Shown: positions 15,980 to 25,340, counted from the stretch's first letter. The stretch: 39,211 nucleotides of DNA from CADEEN01 sp963740395 (GCA_963740395.1 CAVUEP010000032.1:1-39211); one strand, 5' to 3'. Numbers and translations: made by a program. The notes: generated by a model from the letters alone, not told the origin.

Positions 15980-17308
15980 ATGAGCGTGTTCACCCTCGGG
16001 CTCAATCACACCACGGCGCCGCTGGACGTGCGGGGCCGCTTCGCCTTTGCGCCCGGGCAGTTGCCTTTGGCGCTGCACAGCCTGCGCGAGCGCATGGCCC
16101 GCTCGATGCCTGAGACCGCGTTGCTCTCGACCTGCAATCGCACTGAACTGTATGTCGCGGGCAGCCCCGGACACGCAGGCGACTTGCTCCAGCCCGCCGT
16201 CGACTGGCTGGCCGCACAGGGTGGCGTCAGCGCCGGCCAGCTGAGTTCGCATACCTACGTGGTCGAGAATCGCGCGGCCGCGCGCCACGCCTTTCGCGTC
16301 GCCTCGGGACTCGACTCGATGGTGCTGGGCGAGCCGCAGATCCTGGGGCAGATGAAGCAGGCCGTCCGCGAAGCCGATGCGGCAGGCACGCTGGGCACGA
16401 CGCTGCACCAGTTGTTCCAGCGCTCCTTTGCCGTGGCCAAGGAAGTGCGCACGAGCACGGACATCGGTGCGCATTCGGTCAGCATGGCGGCGGCGGCCGT
16501 GCGGCTGGCGGCGCAGTTGTTCGAAGACCTGCGCGAGCAGCACGTCCTCTTCGTCGGTGCGGGCGAAATGATCGAACTCGTCGCGACGCACTTTGCCGCG
16601 CGCGAGCCGAAGTCCATGGCGCTGGCCAACCGCACTTTGGAAAAGGGCGAGACCCTGGCCGCCCGGTTCGGCGGGCAAGCGCTGCGCCTGGCAGAACTGC
16701 CCGAGCGCCTGCACGAGTTCGATATCGTCGTGTCATGCACGGCCAGCTCGCTGCCCATCATTGGCCTGGGTGCGGTCGAGCGGGCGCTGAAGGCGCGCCG
16801 ACGGCGGCCGATGTTCATGGTCGACCTGGCAGTGCCGCGCGACATCGAACCCGAGGTCTCGCAACTTGCCGACGTCTACCTCTACACCGTTGACGATCTC
16901 TCGACGCTGGTTCAGACGGCGGGCGAGAAGCGGCAGGCCGCCGTCGAACAGGCTGAGGCCATCATCGACGCTGGCGTTCAGAGTTTCGCGCACTGGCTTG
17001 ACCAGCGCGCCAGCGTGCCATTGATTCAGGCGCTGCACCGTCAGGCCGACAGCTGGCGTGCTGCCGAGCTGGCACGTGCGCGCAAGTTGCTGGCGCGAGG
17101 CGAGAATGCGGACGCCGTTCTCGAAGCGCTGGCTCGTGGTCTGACGCAAAAGATGCTGCATGGCGCCCTGGCCGAACTGAACGCCGCGGATCCCTCGCAC
17201 CGCGAGCTGACGGCGCAGGCGGTGACGCGTCTGTTCCTGCGTCAGTCGCCTGCCTCGCCTGCCGCACCGCCCGGCGATGAGCCGCCCGCGCCCGACTCCC
17301 GTCACTAG
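15980..17308 (+). CDS. hemA: Glutamyl-tRNA reductase HemA
   Basis: NADPH-dependent reduction of glutamyl-tRNA to glutamate-1-semialdehyde, the first committed step of haem synthesis by the C5 route. 442 residues. The N-terminus MSVFTLGLNHTTAP is canonical. The catalytic Cys is Cys52 in LLSTCNRTE; the family signature LDSMVLGEPQILGQ lies at 111-124; the Rossmann glycine motif VGAGEMIEL lies at about 192-200. The dimerisation domain follows, and the last ~15 residues are Pro/Ala-rich. prfA begins 68 bases downstream, then prmC, a standard hemA-prfA-prmC unit. No Shine-Dalgarno sequence precedes the ATG (see the -10 entry). Confidence 0.96.
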   Translation: MSVFTLGLNHTTAPLDVRGRFAFAPGQLPLALHSLRERMARSMPETALLSTCNRTELYVAGSPGHAGDLLQPAVDWLAAQGGVSAGQLSSHTYVVENRAAARHAFRVASGLDSMVLGEPQILGQMKQAVREADAAGTLGTTLHQLFQRSFAVAKEVRTSTDIGAHSVSMAAAAVRLAAQLFEDLREQHVLFVGAGEMIELVATHFAAREPKSMALANRTLEKGETLAARFGGQALRLAELPERLHEFDIVVSCTASSLPIIGLGAVERALKARRRRPMFMVDLAVPRDIEPEVSQLADVYLYTVDDLSTLVQTAGEKRQAAVEQAEAIIDAGVQSFAHWLDQRASVPLIQALHRQADSWRAAELARARKLLARGENADAVLEALARGLTQKMLHGALAELNAADPSHRELTAQAVTRLFLRQSPASPAAPPGDEPPAPDSRH

Positions 17309-17375
17309 CGTCGCGACCGCGTCACGCGTCGGCGCCGGAACAGGCGCCGCTCTCACCTTCACGATCTCTTCTGCG

Positions 17376-18482
17376 ATGAAAGACTCTCTGCGGCAACAGT
17401 TCGAGCGTCTGGCCATGCGCCTGACCGAACTCGACGCCAGCCTGGCGGACCCCAAAGTCAGCGCCGATATGAACCGCTACCGCGCGCTGGCTCGCGAACA
17501 GGCGGAAGCGGGCGCATTGATTGCACTGTTTCAGCGCTATCAACACCGCGAGGCCGACTTGGTCGCGGCGCAGGAGATGCTCGCCAACGAAAGCAGCGCC
17601 GACATGGTTGCCATGGCGCGCGAGGAAGCTGCCGCGAGTGAGGCGGACCTCGAGCGTCTGCACGCAGAGCTGCAGACTGCACTGCTACCGCGCGACCCCG
17701 ACGACAGGCGCAACGCCTTCATTGAGGTTCGTGCGGGCACCGGAGGCGACGAATCCGCGTTGTTTGCCGGCGACTTGGCCCGCATGTACCTGCGCTGGTG
17801 CGAGCGCCAGGGCCTGGCCACGGAAGTCATGAGCGAGAGCCCGGCCGAGTTGGGCGGCTACAAGGAAGTCGTGATCCGCGTCACTGGTGAGAATGTCTTT
17901 GGCCGCCTGCGCTTCGAGTCCGGGGGGCACCGTGTCCAACGTGTACCCGTCACTGAGAGTCAGGGCCGCATTCACACCAGTGCCTGCACGGTCGCCGTGA
18001 TGGCAGAACCTGATGCCGCCGACGAGGTGCACCTCAACCCCGCCGAGTTGCGCATCGACACCTTCCGTGCCAGCGGCGCAGGCGGTCAGCATGTCAACAA
18101 GACGGACAGCGCCATCCGCATCACGCACCTGCCCACCGGCATCGTCGCCGAGTGCCAGGACGACCGCTCTCAGCATCGCAACAAGGCCAAGGCGATGGCC
18201 GTGCTGGTGGCCCGACTGCGCGACAAGGAGCAGGGCGAACGCGCGGCGAAAGAAGCGGCCACGCGCAAGAGCCTGGTCGGCAGCGGCGACCGCAGCGACC
18301 GCATCCGCACCTACAACTTCCCCCAGGGTCGGCTGACCGATCACCGCATAAACCTCACACTGTACAAGTTGGGCGCTGTGATGGACGGCGACCTCGACGA
18401 CGTGCTGGTGGCGCTGCAGGCCGCCCGCGCAGCCGAGCAGCTGGCCGCCCTGGAGAGCGGCGAGGGCTCGCTGCGTGCCTGA
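17376..18482 (+). CDS. prfA: Peptide chain release factor 1
   Basis: Class I release factor reading UAA and UAG. 368 residues from ATG 17376 (MKDSLRQQFERL), close to the usual ~360; an upstream in-frame start would run into hemA. The stop-codon recognition tripeptide P-x-T is present as PVT at 191-193 (VQRVPVTESQGRIHTS), and the peptidyl-transferase motif GGQ lies at 236-238 (ASGAGGQHVNKTDSA). The Gln is the target of the methyltransferase encoded by the next gene, prmC, whose start overlaps the prfA stop by eight bases. Confidence 0.96.
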   Translation: MKDSLRQQFERLAMRLTELDASLADPKVSADMNRYRALAREQAEAGALIALFQRYQHREADLVAAQEMLANESSADMVAMAREEAAASEADLERLHAELQTALLPRDPDDRRNAFIEVRAGTGGDESALFAGDLARMYLRWCERQGLATEVMSESPAELGGYKEVVIRVTGENVFGRLRFESGGHRVQRVPVTESQGRIHTSACTVAVMAEPDAADEVHLNPAELRIDTFRASGAGGQHVNKTDSAIRITHLPTGIVAECQDDRSQHRNKAKAMAVLVARLRDKEQGERAAKEAATRKSLVGSGDRSDRIRTYNFPQGRLTDHRINLTLYKLGAVMDGDLDDVLVALQAARAAEQLAALESGEGSLRA

Positions 18483-19329
18483 GCCCGCGACGGTTGGACA
18501 GGCTTTGGCGCAGGCGCGCGCGCTTGGCGTCGAGCGGCTCGACGCGCAACTGCTGCTGGCGCATTGCTTGGGGTGCACGCGAACCTGGCTGATCGCCCAT
18601 GAGAATGACTTCCTCAGCCCTCACCTGTTCGATGCCGCGGCCAAGCTCGTGTCGCGCCGCGCGACAGGCGAACCGCTCGCGTACTTGGTGGGCGAACGTG
18701 AGTTTCGGGGCCTGATGTTGCACGTCACCCCTGACGTCCTGGTGCCGCGGCAGGACACCGAAACCCTGGTCGACTGGACCCTCGAGTTGCTGTCCGCCTT
18801 CGAATCTCCTGTCATTGCTGATCTGGGTACTGGCAGCGGCGCGATTGCGTTGGCGCTCAAGCATGCCCGGCCGCAGGCGCAGGTTCATGGCAGCGATGTC
18901 AGCCCCGCCGCGTTGGCGGTGGCCCACAGCAACGGGCAGCGCCTGAGCCTGGACGTGACTTGGCACCTGGGTGACTGGTGGCAGGCGTTTCCGGCTGAGC
19001 CTGCGCCGCTCTTTGACGCGGTCGTCGCCAATCCCCCCTACATCGCGCCCGCCGATCATCACCTCGCTGCGCTGCGGCATGAGCCGCGACTCGCGCTGGT
19101 GCCGCGCGGAGATGGCGGTTTGGGCCTGGCCGACATCCAACGCATCGTCGATGGCGCCCCGCGGTGGCTGCGTCTCGGGGGCTGGTTGCTTTTGGAGCAC
19201 GGGTTTGACCAGGCTGACAGCGTGCGCCTGTGTCTGTACGCAGCCGGATTCGAAGCCGTTGCCAGCCGAAATGATCTCGCTGGGAATGCCCGTGTCACGG
19301 GGGGGCGACTGACCGCGCGACCCGATTGA
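18475..19329 (+). CDS. prmC: Release factor glutamine methyltransferase PrmC
   Basis: SAM-dependent N5-methylation of the Gln in the GGQ motif of release factors. 284 residues from GTG 18475. N-terminal helical domain, SAM-binding motif DLGTGSGAIAL at 116-126, and the substrate-binding NPPY at 186-189 (VVANPPYIAP). It overlaps prfA by eight bases, so enzyme and substrate are translationally coupled. The start is placed at the GTG because MPEPATVGQALAQA fits the family beginning. Confidence 0.95.
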   Translation: MPEPATVGQALAQARALGVERLDAQLLLAHCLGCTRTWLIAHENDFLSPHLFDAAAKLVSRRATGEPLAYLVGEREFRGLMLHVTPDVLVPRQDTETLVDWTLELLSAFESPVIADLGTGSGAIALALKHARPQAQVHGSDVSPAALAVAHSNGQRLSLDVTWHLGDWWQAFPAEPAPLFDAVVANPPYIAPADHHLAALRHEPRLALVPRGDGGLGLADIQRIVDGAPRWLRLGGWLLLEHGFDQADSVRLCLYAAGFEAVASRNDLAGNARVTGGRLTARPD

Positions 19330-19501
19330 CGCGTCGCGGCAACATCGCGGCGCCGATACCCCTGAATGCGGCAATTCTTCTCACTGGCGAAGCTGCCCGG
19401 TCTCTCCCACCGCGCTTACGATGGACTCCCACGGGCGACGCTCGATCGTCAATACCGGCAATTGATGGGGCCGCCGTTCAGGCGTTCCAAAGGAGGCACC
19501 A

Positions 19502-20128
19502 ATGAACAGCGCAAGACTCTGTCTCTGGGGCTCGATGACGTGCCTCCTGCTGGCTGCACCCCTTGCGCCGGCCCGCGCCGACAGCGGGCTGCGCATTTCC
19601 GGCGACGCTGTACAGGAACGGTCCGCTTGGCCGCACTGGCAAGCGCGCTTCGGCTTGGCCACCACGGGTTCAGCAATCGACGGCGGCACGCGCTGGCAAC
19701 TCAGCGCTGGCCAAGCGCTCGGCGACTACTACTGGAGCGGCCTGCGTCCGGCAGGCGTGAGCCGCGCGGGCGGATTTCGAGCGACCAGCGGTCTCTTGCT
19801 GGGCCCCCGCTCGCTGGCGTTGGGCATCCCGGCGCTGGCTTCGAGCCATGGAATCGGCCTGACGTGGTCGCGCAACTCGCACCTTGCCACGGGTGCAAGC
19901 GAGGCGTCCGAAGCCTGGTTGGTGACACCCTACGTGGGCCTAGGCTACAGCGCAGTGTCCTTGCGCGGCGGCTGGGGCTTTACGGCCGATCTTGGACTGG
20001 CAGGTGCCACCGGCGGCCTTCGCACCCGCCGCGACAGTTCGCTGGGCGCGTCACAGGGCATGGACGACCTGTTGCGCGAGTTGCGGCTGACGCCCGTGCT
20101 GAAATTCGGCGCCTCCTACACGTTCTGA
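19502..20128 (+). CDS. Predicted exported outer-membrane protein, function unknown
   Basis: 208 residues. Signal peptide of about 26 residues (SMTCLLLAAPLAPARA). The mature protein alternates polar and aromatic residues in short strands rich in Gly, Ser and Trp and ends in an aromatic residue (LKFGASYTF), the usual C-terminal signature of outer-membrane beta-barrels recognised by BamA. A strong ribosome binding site, AAAGGAGG at 19489-19496, lies five bases before the ATG, better than most genes in this window. It stands alone between prmC and grxD, with a 172-base gap upstream in which I see nothing else. No named family recognised; an eight-stranded barrel is plausible from the length. Confidence 0.7.
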   Translation: MNSARLCLWGSMTCLLLAAPLAPARADSGLRISGDAVQERSAWPHWQARFGLATTGSAIDGGTRWQLSAGQALGDYYWSGLRPAGVSRAGGFRATSGLLLGPRSLALGIPALASSHGIGLTWSRNSHLATGASEASEAWLVTPYVGLGYSAVSLRGGWGFTADLGLAGATGGLRTRRDSSLGASQGMDDLLRELRLTPVLKFGASYTF

Positions 20129-20229
20129 GTCGATACCGGTCGGGCCGCATGGCCTTGGGCGCAAGTTCGCGTGCTGCGGTTGGGTTTGCCGTATAAACAC
20201 GGCTTTCCCCAGCATCTTGCGCACCGACC

Positions 20230-20544
20230 ATGAATGAAGCTCAACAACGCATCGCCGACCTCGTCCAGCAAAACCGTGTCGTGCTCTTCATGAAGGGCAC
20301 GGCTCAGTTCCCGATGTGCGGCTTTTCAGGCCGTGCCATGCAGATCCTCAAGGCCTGCGGTGTCGACGACCTGACGACCGTGAACGTGCTCGAAGACGAG
20401 GGCATTCGCCAGGGCATCAAGGAATTTGCCAACTGGCCGACGATCCCGCAGTTGTACGTCAACGGCGAGTTCGTCGGCGGCTCGGACATCATGATGGAGA
20501 TGTACCAAGCCGGTGAATTGCAGCAGGCGCTCGCGCCGCGGTGA
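20230..20544 (+). CDS. grxD: Monothiol glutaredoxin, Grx4 family
   Basis: Iron-sulfur cluster carrier with glutathione-bound clusters, shuttling to acceptor proteins in the cytoplasm. 104 residues, normal length. The monothiol active site is CGFS at 30-33 (FPMCGFSG); WPTIPQLYVNGEFVGG, with the glutathione-binding TIPQ and GG, follows. TATAAA at 20192-20197 is a possible -10 element. The stop overlaps the ubiX GTG by three to four bases. Confidence 0.95.
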   Translation: MNEAQQRIADLVQQNRVVLFMKGTAQFPMCGFSGRAMQILKACGVDDLTTVNVLEDEGIRQGIKEFANWPTIPQLYVNGEFVGGSDIMMEMYQAGELQQALAPR

Positions 20545-21128
20545 CCGCTGGACCACGCCGACTCGTCGTTGGCGTCACGGGGGCCAGTGGTGCCGTCTAT
20601 GGCGTCAGCCTTCTCGCACGGGCACGCGATCTGGGCATTGAAACCCATCTGGTCGTGACGTCTGCGGGTGTGCTCAATGTGCACCACGAGCTCGGGCTGG
20701 ACCGGACTGCGCTTGAGGGTTTGGCGACGCACGCTTATGCGCCGGGTGACATCGGCGCATGCATCGCCAGTGGCAGCTTCGAGGCCAGCGCGATGGTCGT
20801 GGCGCCCTGCTCGATGAAGTCGCTCGCCGCCATCGCGCATGGATTTGGCGACAACCTGCTCACGCGCGCCGCTGATGTGGCGTTGAAGGAGCGTCGGCGT
20901 CTGGTCTTGATGGTGCGCGAAACACCGTTCAATCTGGCCCACCTGCGCAACATGACCGCCGCCACCGAGATGGGAGCCGTCGTGTTCCCGCCCCTGCCCG
21001 CTTTCTACCATCGACCGGCGACGATCGACGATCTGGTTCGAGACAGCGTGGAGCGCGTGCTCTCGCTGCTGGGTATTGATGCGGCATCGCCGCAAGCCTG
21101 GCAGGGGCTGTCGGGGCTCAGCCGCTGA
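20541..21128 (+). CDS. ubiX: Flavin prenyltransferase UbiX
   Basis: Makes the prenylated FMN cofactor used by the decarboxylase UbiD in ubiquinone synthesis. 195 residues. N-terminal FMN-binding pattern VVGVTGASGAVYG; VVAPCSMKSLAAIAHG in the middle; C-terminal RETPFNLAHLRNM and ATEMGAVVFPPLPAFYHRP, all characteristic. It starts with GTG at 20541, overlapping the grxD stop. The 3' end overlaps the convergent transglycosylase by 11 bases. ubiD is not in the window. Confidence 0.94.
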   Translation: MTAGPRRLVVGVTGASGAVYGVSLLARARDLGIETHLVVTSAGVLNVHHELGLDRTALEGLATHAYAPGDIGACIASGSFEASAMVVAPCSMKSLAAIAHGFGDNLLTRAADVALKERRRLVLMVRETPFNLAHLRNMTAATEMGAVVFPPLPAFYHRPATIDDLVRDSVERVLSLLGIDAASPQAWQGLSGLSR

Positions 21129-21750
21129 CCAGCCACTGGCGCCGAGACGCGAACACCGCGTTCGGGTACGCGGCCTGGCCCCGACTGCCGTTGTAGCGGC
21201 CCAGTGCCAGAAACAGATCGCCGCGTTCGCGGTCAAGGTAATGCCGCAGGATCACGCAGCCAAAGCGCAGGTTGGTCTGCATGTGAAAGAGCTTGGCAAC
21301 ATCACCGTCGCCGATCAGGCGGGCCCAGAACGGCATGATCTGCATGTACCCTCGCGCACCGACCACGCTGACAGCGTACTTGCGAAAGCCGCTCTCGACC
21401 TGGATCAAGCCCAGCACCAGGGCCGGTTCAAGCCCAGCACGTTTGGCCTCGTACCAGAGCGTTTCAAGAAACTCGATGCGCGTGCGCGCCTCGCTCTTGC
21501 GCTTCTTCAGTCGCTCGCTCGCTGCACCGAGCCAGCGCAGATAACTCAGCCGCTCTTCGATCTCAGCAAAGGCAGGCCGCGGCGGGCCATCGGCCGCGAT
21601 GGCGGCTGACAGTGCCGAGCGTACCGAATCGGCCAACGGCTCTTCGATCTGCGCGCCCGCGACCGAAGGGCCCGGCAACGCACATGCCGCGACCGCAATC
21701 AGTGCGGCGCGACGCTCGATCAGGCCACCGTCGGCGAGTGCCGCTGCCAT
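21118..21750 (-). CDS. Lytic transglycosylase, SLT domain
   Basis: Murein lyase acting in the periplasm. 210 residues. N-terminal hydrophobic segment (ALIAVAACALPGPSVAGA) as export signal, a helical linker (LSYLRWLGAASERLKKRK), then a goose-type SLT domain from about 90: catalytic Glu119 in LIQVESGFRKYAVS, GYMQIMP at 134-140, and GRYNGS near the end, the usual three motifs. From ATG 21750 it overlaps proS by 31 bases; the signal peptide would fit better with a start a few codons later, so the start is uncertain. Same direction as proS, so probably transcribed with it. Confidence 0.88.
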   Translation of the reverse strand: MAAALADGGLIERRAALIAVAACALPGPSVAGAQIEEPLADSVRSALSAAIAADGPPRPAFAEIEERLSYLRWLGAASERLKKRKSEARTRIEFLETLWYEAKRAGLEPALVLGLIQVESGFRKYAVSVVGARGYMQIMPFWARLIGDGDVAKLFHMQTNLRFGCVILRHYLDRERGDLFLALGRYNGSRGQAAYPNAVFASRRQWLVSG

Positions 21751-23480
21751 GCGCTGAATTTGGCCACGATGGCGTCCACGGTCAATGGTTGGGCGGCGGC
21801 GTCGCGCCTTCCCTGGTATTCAACCGTCCCTTCTTTCAACCCGCGCTCGGAGATGACCACGCGGTGTGGCACCCCAATCAACTCCCAGTCGGCAAACATG
21901 GCGCCCGGACGTTCGCCGCGGTCATCGAGCATGGCGTCGATGCCAAGTTGTCCAAGTTGGTCATGCAGCATGTCCGCGGCCGTGCGAACGACATCGCTGC
22001 GCTCATAGCCGATCGGACAGATCACGACCCTGAACGGCGCAATCGCATCGGGCCAGACGATGCCGCGCGCGTCGTGATTCTGTTCGATGGCAGCGCCGAG
22101 AATGCGCGTCACACCGATGCCGTAGCAGCCCATCTCGAAGAGCTGGGGCTTGCCGGTCTCATCAAGGTAGTTCGCGTTCATGGCTGCGCTGTACTTGGTG
22201 CCAAGGTAGAACACATGGCCCACCTCGATGCCACGCTGGATGGCGAGTTCGCCCCTGCCGTCAGGCGACGGATCGCCCGCGACGACATTGCGAATGTCCG
22301 CCACCAGATCGGGCTCTGGCAGATCACGCCCCCAGTTGACGCCGGTGTAGTGAAAGTCAGGCAGGTTGGCGCCGCAAATGAAGTCGCTCATCTGGGCAAC
22401 CGTGCGATCGGCCACCACGTTCACCGCCTTGCGCGTGCCGACGGCACCGAGGTAGCCCGGCTTACAGCCGAAATGATCCTCGATCTCGCCCACAGTCGCG
22501 AAGCGAAACCCCGCCTTCAGACCCGGCACCTTGCCCGCCTTGACCTCGTTGAGCGCATGGTCGCCCCGCACCAAGAGCAACCACACGGTGGTCTTGGCAA
22601 CGTCTCCAGCCTCGTTCGACTCGTCTGTCGCAAGCACCAACGACTTCACGGTGCTGTGCAGCGGCACGCCGAGCAGCGAGGCGACATCCTCGCAGGTACT
22701 CTTGCCGGGGGTCGGCGTCTTCTGCATCGCCTGCGTGGCGGCGGCACGCGGCGCCGGCGGGGCAACCGCTTCGGCCAGCTCGATATTCGCGGCGTAGTCC
22801 GAGGTCGGGCAATAGACGATGGCGTCCTCGCCGGTATCGGCGATAACCTGGAACTCCTGCGACAGATCGCCTCCGATCGCGCCGCTGTCGGCCGCCACGG
22901 CGCGGTAGGTCAGGCCGAACCGATCGAAGATGGTGCGATAGGCTGCCAGCATCACCTCATAGCTCTTCGCTGCGGCCGCGGGACTTCTGTCGAAAGAGTA
23001 TGCGTCCTTCATCGTGAACTCGCGCCCGCGCATCAGGCCGAAGCGAGGCCGGCGCTCGTCGCGGAACTTGGTTTGGATGTGATAGAAATTCTTCGGCAGT
23101 TGCTTGTAACTGCGGAGTTCCTGGCGTGCGATGTCCGTGATCACCTCCTCGCTGGTGGGCTGGATCACGAAATCGCGCTGGTGGCGATCCTTCACGCGCA
23201 GCAGTTCGGGACCGTACTCCTGGAAACGTCCACTTTCCTGCCACAACTCGGCCGGCTGCACGACCGGCATCAATAGTTCGACCGCGCCGGCGCGGTTCAT
23301 TTCCTCGCGAATGATGGCCTCGACCTTTCGGATCACGCGCAGCCCCATCGGCATGTAGCTGTAGACGCCAGCGGCCAGGCGCTTAATCATGCCGGCGCGC
23401 ATCATCAACTGATGGCTCACGACCTCGGCGTCGGCAGGCGCCTCCTTGAGTGTCGCGATGAAGAACTGCGAAGCTTTCAT
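21720..23480 (-). CDS. proS: Prolyl-tRNA synthetase
   Basis: Class II synthetase with a bacterial-type editing insertion. 586 residues from ATG 23480 (MKASQFFIATLKEAPADAEV), close to the ~570-580 usual for this form; the open frame continues another 30 codons upstream but that part is not family-like. Motif 2 region TKFRDERRPRFGLMRGREFTMKDAYSFD, the insertion domain in the middle (about 225-400), and motif 3 with GCYGIGVTR. It diverges from rppH with 136 bases between starts, an arrangement frequent in betaproteobacteria. Confidence 0.96.
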   Translation of the reverse strand: MKASQFFIATLKEAPADAEVVSHQLMMRAGMIKRLAAGVYSYMPMGLRVIRKVEAIIREEMNRAGAVELLMPVVQPAELWQESGRFQEYGPELLRVKDRHQRDFVIQPTSEEVITDIARQELRSYKQLPKNFYHIQTKFRDERRPRFGLMRGREFTMKDAYSFDRSPAAAAKSYEVMLAAYRTIFDRFGLTYRAVAADSGAIGGDLSQEFQVIADTGEDAIVYCPTSDYAANIELAEAVAPPAPRAAATQAMQKTPTPGKSTCEDVASLLGVPLHSTVKSLVLATDESNEAGDVAKTTVWLLLVRGDHALNEVKAGKVPGLKAGFRFATVGEIEDHFGCKPGYLGAVGTRKAVNVVADRTVAQMSDFICGANLPDFHYTGVNWGRDLPEPDLVADIRNVVAGDPSPDGRGELAIQRGIEVGHVFYLGTKYSAAMNANYLDETGKPQLFEMGCYGIGVTRILGAAIEQNHDARGIVWPDAIAPFRVVICPIGYERSDVVRTAADMLHDQLGQLGIDAMLDDRGERPGAMFADWELIGVPHRVVISERGLKEGTVEYQGRRDAAAQPLTVDAIVAKFSAWQRHSPTVA

Positions 23481-23616
23481 GGGGCTCGTGCGTTGGTTTG
23501 CGCGGGCCGCAGCAGGCGCTGCACCGACATTTGCATCGGATGCGGGAAACCGAGGGTTCGCGCGCCGCACCGGGCCGGTGCAATAATCAAATCAGTCTAT
23601 AGATCGAGGTTTGATT

Positions 23617-24195
23617 ATGCTCGACCGTGAAGGCTTCAGGCCCAACGTCGGCATCGTCCTGCTCAACGCGCGCAATCAGGTGTTCTGGGGCAAGCGGCTG
23701 CGCACGCATTCGTGGCAGTTTCCGCAAGGCGGCATCAAGCACGGCGAGTCGCCTGAGCAGGCGATGTACCGCGAACTGCATGAAGAGGTCGGACTCCGAC
23801 CTGAGCATGTGCAGATCGTTGCGCGCACGCGCGAGTGGCTGCGCTATGAGGTACCCGACCATTACATTCGCCGCGATGCGCGCGGCCATTACAAGGGACA
23901 GAAACAGATCTGGTTCCTGTTGCGGCTGTTGGGGCGCGACAGCGACATGAACCTGCGCGCCACCGACCATCCCGAGTTCGACGCCTGGCGTTGGAATGAA
24001 TACTGGGTGCCGCTGGACATGGTGATCGAGTTCAAGCGCAATGTCTATCAGATGGCACTGACCGAATTGGCGCGCTTCCTGCCGCGGGTCGCACATCACA
24101 ACCGCTATCTGCGTGCAGGCGTAAGGGGACATTGGCGCGACGATGCGACCCCGCCAGACAGCGTCAACGGCGGCATCGAGCCGGGCACGGCCTGA
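23617..24195 (+). CDS. rppH: RNA pyrophosphohydrolase RppH
   Basis: Nudix enzyme that removes pyrophosphate from the 5' end of mRNA and starts RNase E-dependent decay. 192 residues from ATG 23617 (MLDREGFRPNVGIVLLN, the canonical start); a TTG two codons earlier is less likely. GAGG at 23606-23609 is a fair ribosome binding site. The Nudix box GGIKHGESPEQAMYRELHEE is intact with all acidic metal ligands. The ~40 residues after the fold (from about 150) are poorly conserved and charged. Divergent from proS. Confidence 0.95.
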   Translation: MLDREGFRPNVGIVLLNARNQVFWGKRLRTHSWQFPQGGIKHGESPEQAMYRELHEEVGLRPEHVQIVARTREWLRYEVPDHYIRRDARGHYKGQKQIWFLLRLLGRDSDMNLRATDHPEFDAWRWNEYWVPLDMVIEFKRNVYQMALTELARFLPRVAHHNRYLRAGVRGHWRDDATPPDSVNGGIEPGTA

Positions 24196-24206
24196 GCCAG
24201 CAGACG

Positions 24207-25340
24207 CTAGCCCAGCAGCACGAGGTTGTCGCGATGGATCAGCTCGGGCTCTCCGGCATAGCCCAGCGCGGCTTCGATTTGCGACGACGGCTTGCGGGCG
24301 ATGAGTCGCGTTTCTGGCGCTGAATAGTTGGCCAGACCGCGGGCGATCTCAGCGCCGCCCTGCGCGCGCACCGCAATCACGTCGCCGCGCGCAAAGTCGC
24401 CTTCGGTGGCGACCACCCCGATGGGCAGCAGGCTCTTGCCTTCATCCCGGAGCTTCTGTGCAGCGCCGGCGTCGACAGTGACCGCGCCGCGAAGCTGCAG
24501 GTGGTCAGCCATCCATTGCTTGCGCGCCGCCAGCTTGGGCGTCTTGGCCCAGAGCGAGGTACCGATCGCCTCTCCACTGGCCAGGCGAACCAGTACATCG
24601 GGTTCGCCTCCCCACGCGATCACTGTGCTCGCCCCGCTGCCGGCCGCGCGCCTGGCAGCCAACACCTTGGTGATCATGCCCCCGCGCCCGATCGCCGAGC
24701 CCGCGCCTCCGGCCATCCGCTCGAGTTCTGGGTCGCCCGCAAAGGCCTGGTCAATGAATCGTGCTGCAGGCTCGCGACGGGGGTCGGATGCATACAGCCC
24801 CCGCTGGTCGGTGAGGATCACCAGCGCATCGGCCTCGACAAGATTGGCAACCAGCGCGCCGAGCGTGTCGTTGTCGCCAAACTTGATCTCGTCGTTGACG
24901 ACGGTGTCGTTCTCGTTGACGACCGGCACGACTTTCAAGGCTAGCAGCGTCAGCAGAGTCGAGCGGGCGTTCAGGTAGCGCTCTCGATCGGCCAAGTCTG
25001 CATGTGTCAGCAGCACCTGTGCGCTGCGCAAGCCGAGCTGCGACAGCTGGGTCTCGTACATGTGCGCGAGACCCATCTGGCCCACCGCGGCGGCAGCCTG
25101 CAACCTGGGCAGTTCGTGCGGTCGCGTCTTCCATGCCAGGCGCTTCATGCCCTCGGCGATGGCGCCACTGGAGACCATGACCACCTCGCGCCCCTGGGAC
25201 GCGAGCGCCGCCAACTGACGGCACCAGTTGCCAATCGCCTGCGCATCGACGCCGCGACCTTCGTTTGTCACGAGACTGGAGCCGACCTTCACGACGATGC
25301 GCCGGGCATCGCGCAGCACAGCATGCGACTTGTCAGCCAC
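24207..25340 (-). CDS. proB: Glutamate 5-kinase ProB
   Basis: First step of proline synthesis, phosphorylating glutamate. 377 residues from GTG 25340, which overlaps the obgE stop by eight bases; ADKSHAVLRDARRIVVKVGSSLV is the expected beginning. Amino-acid kinase domain up to about 270 (VVMVSSGAIAEG, VNENDTV, FGDNDTLGALVA, LTDQRGLY, RGGMITK), then a C-terminal PUA domain (GAVTVDAGAAQKL, GDFARGDVI). It is the last gene of the rplU-rpmA-obgE-proB string. The intergenic gap to the convergent rppH is 11 bases. Confidence 0.95.
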   Translation of the reverse strand: MADKSHAVLRDARRIVVKVGSSLVTNEGRGVDAQAIGNWCRQLAALASQGREVVMVSSGAIAEGMKRLAWKTRPHELPRLQAAAAVGQMGLAHMYETQLSQLGLRSAQVLLTHADLADRERYLNARSTLLTLLALKVVPVVNENDTVVNDEIKFGDNDTLGALVANLVEADALVILTDQRGLYASDPRREPAARFIDQAFAGDPELERMAGGAGSAIGRGGMITKVLAARRAAGSGASTVIAWGGEPDVLVRLASGEAIGTSLWAKTPKLAARKQWMADHLQLRGAVTVDAGAAQKLRDEGKSLLPIGVVATEGDFARGDVIAVRAQGGAEIARGLANYSAPETRLIARKPSSQIEAALGYAGEPELIHRDNLVLLG

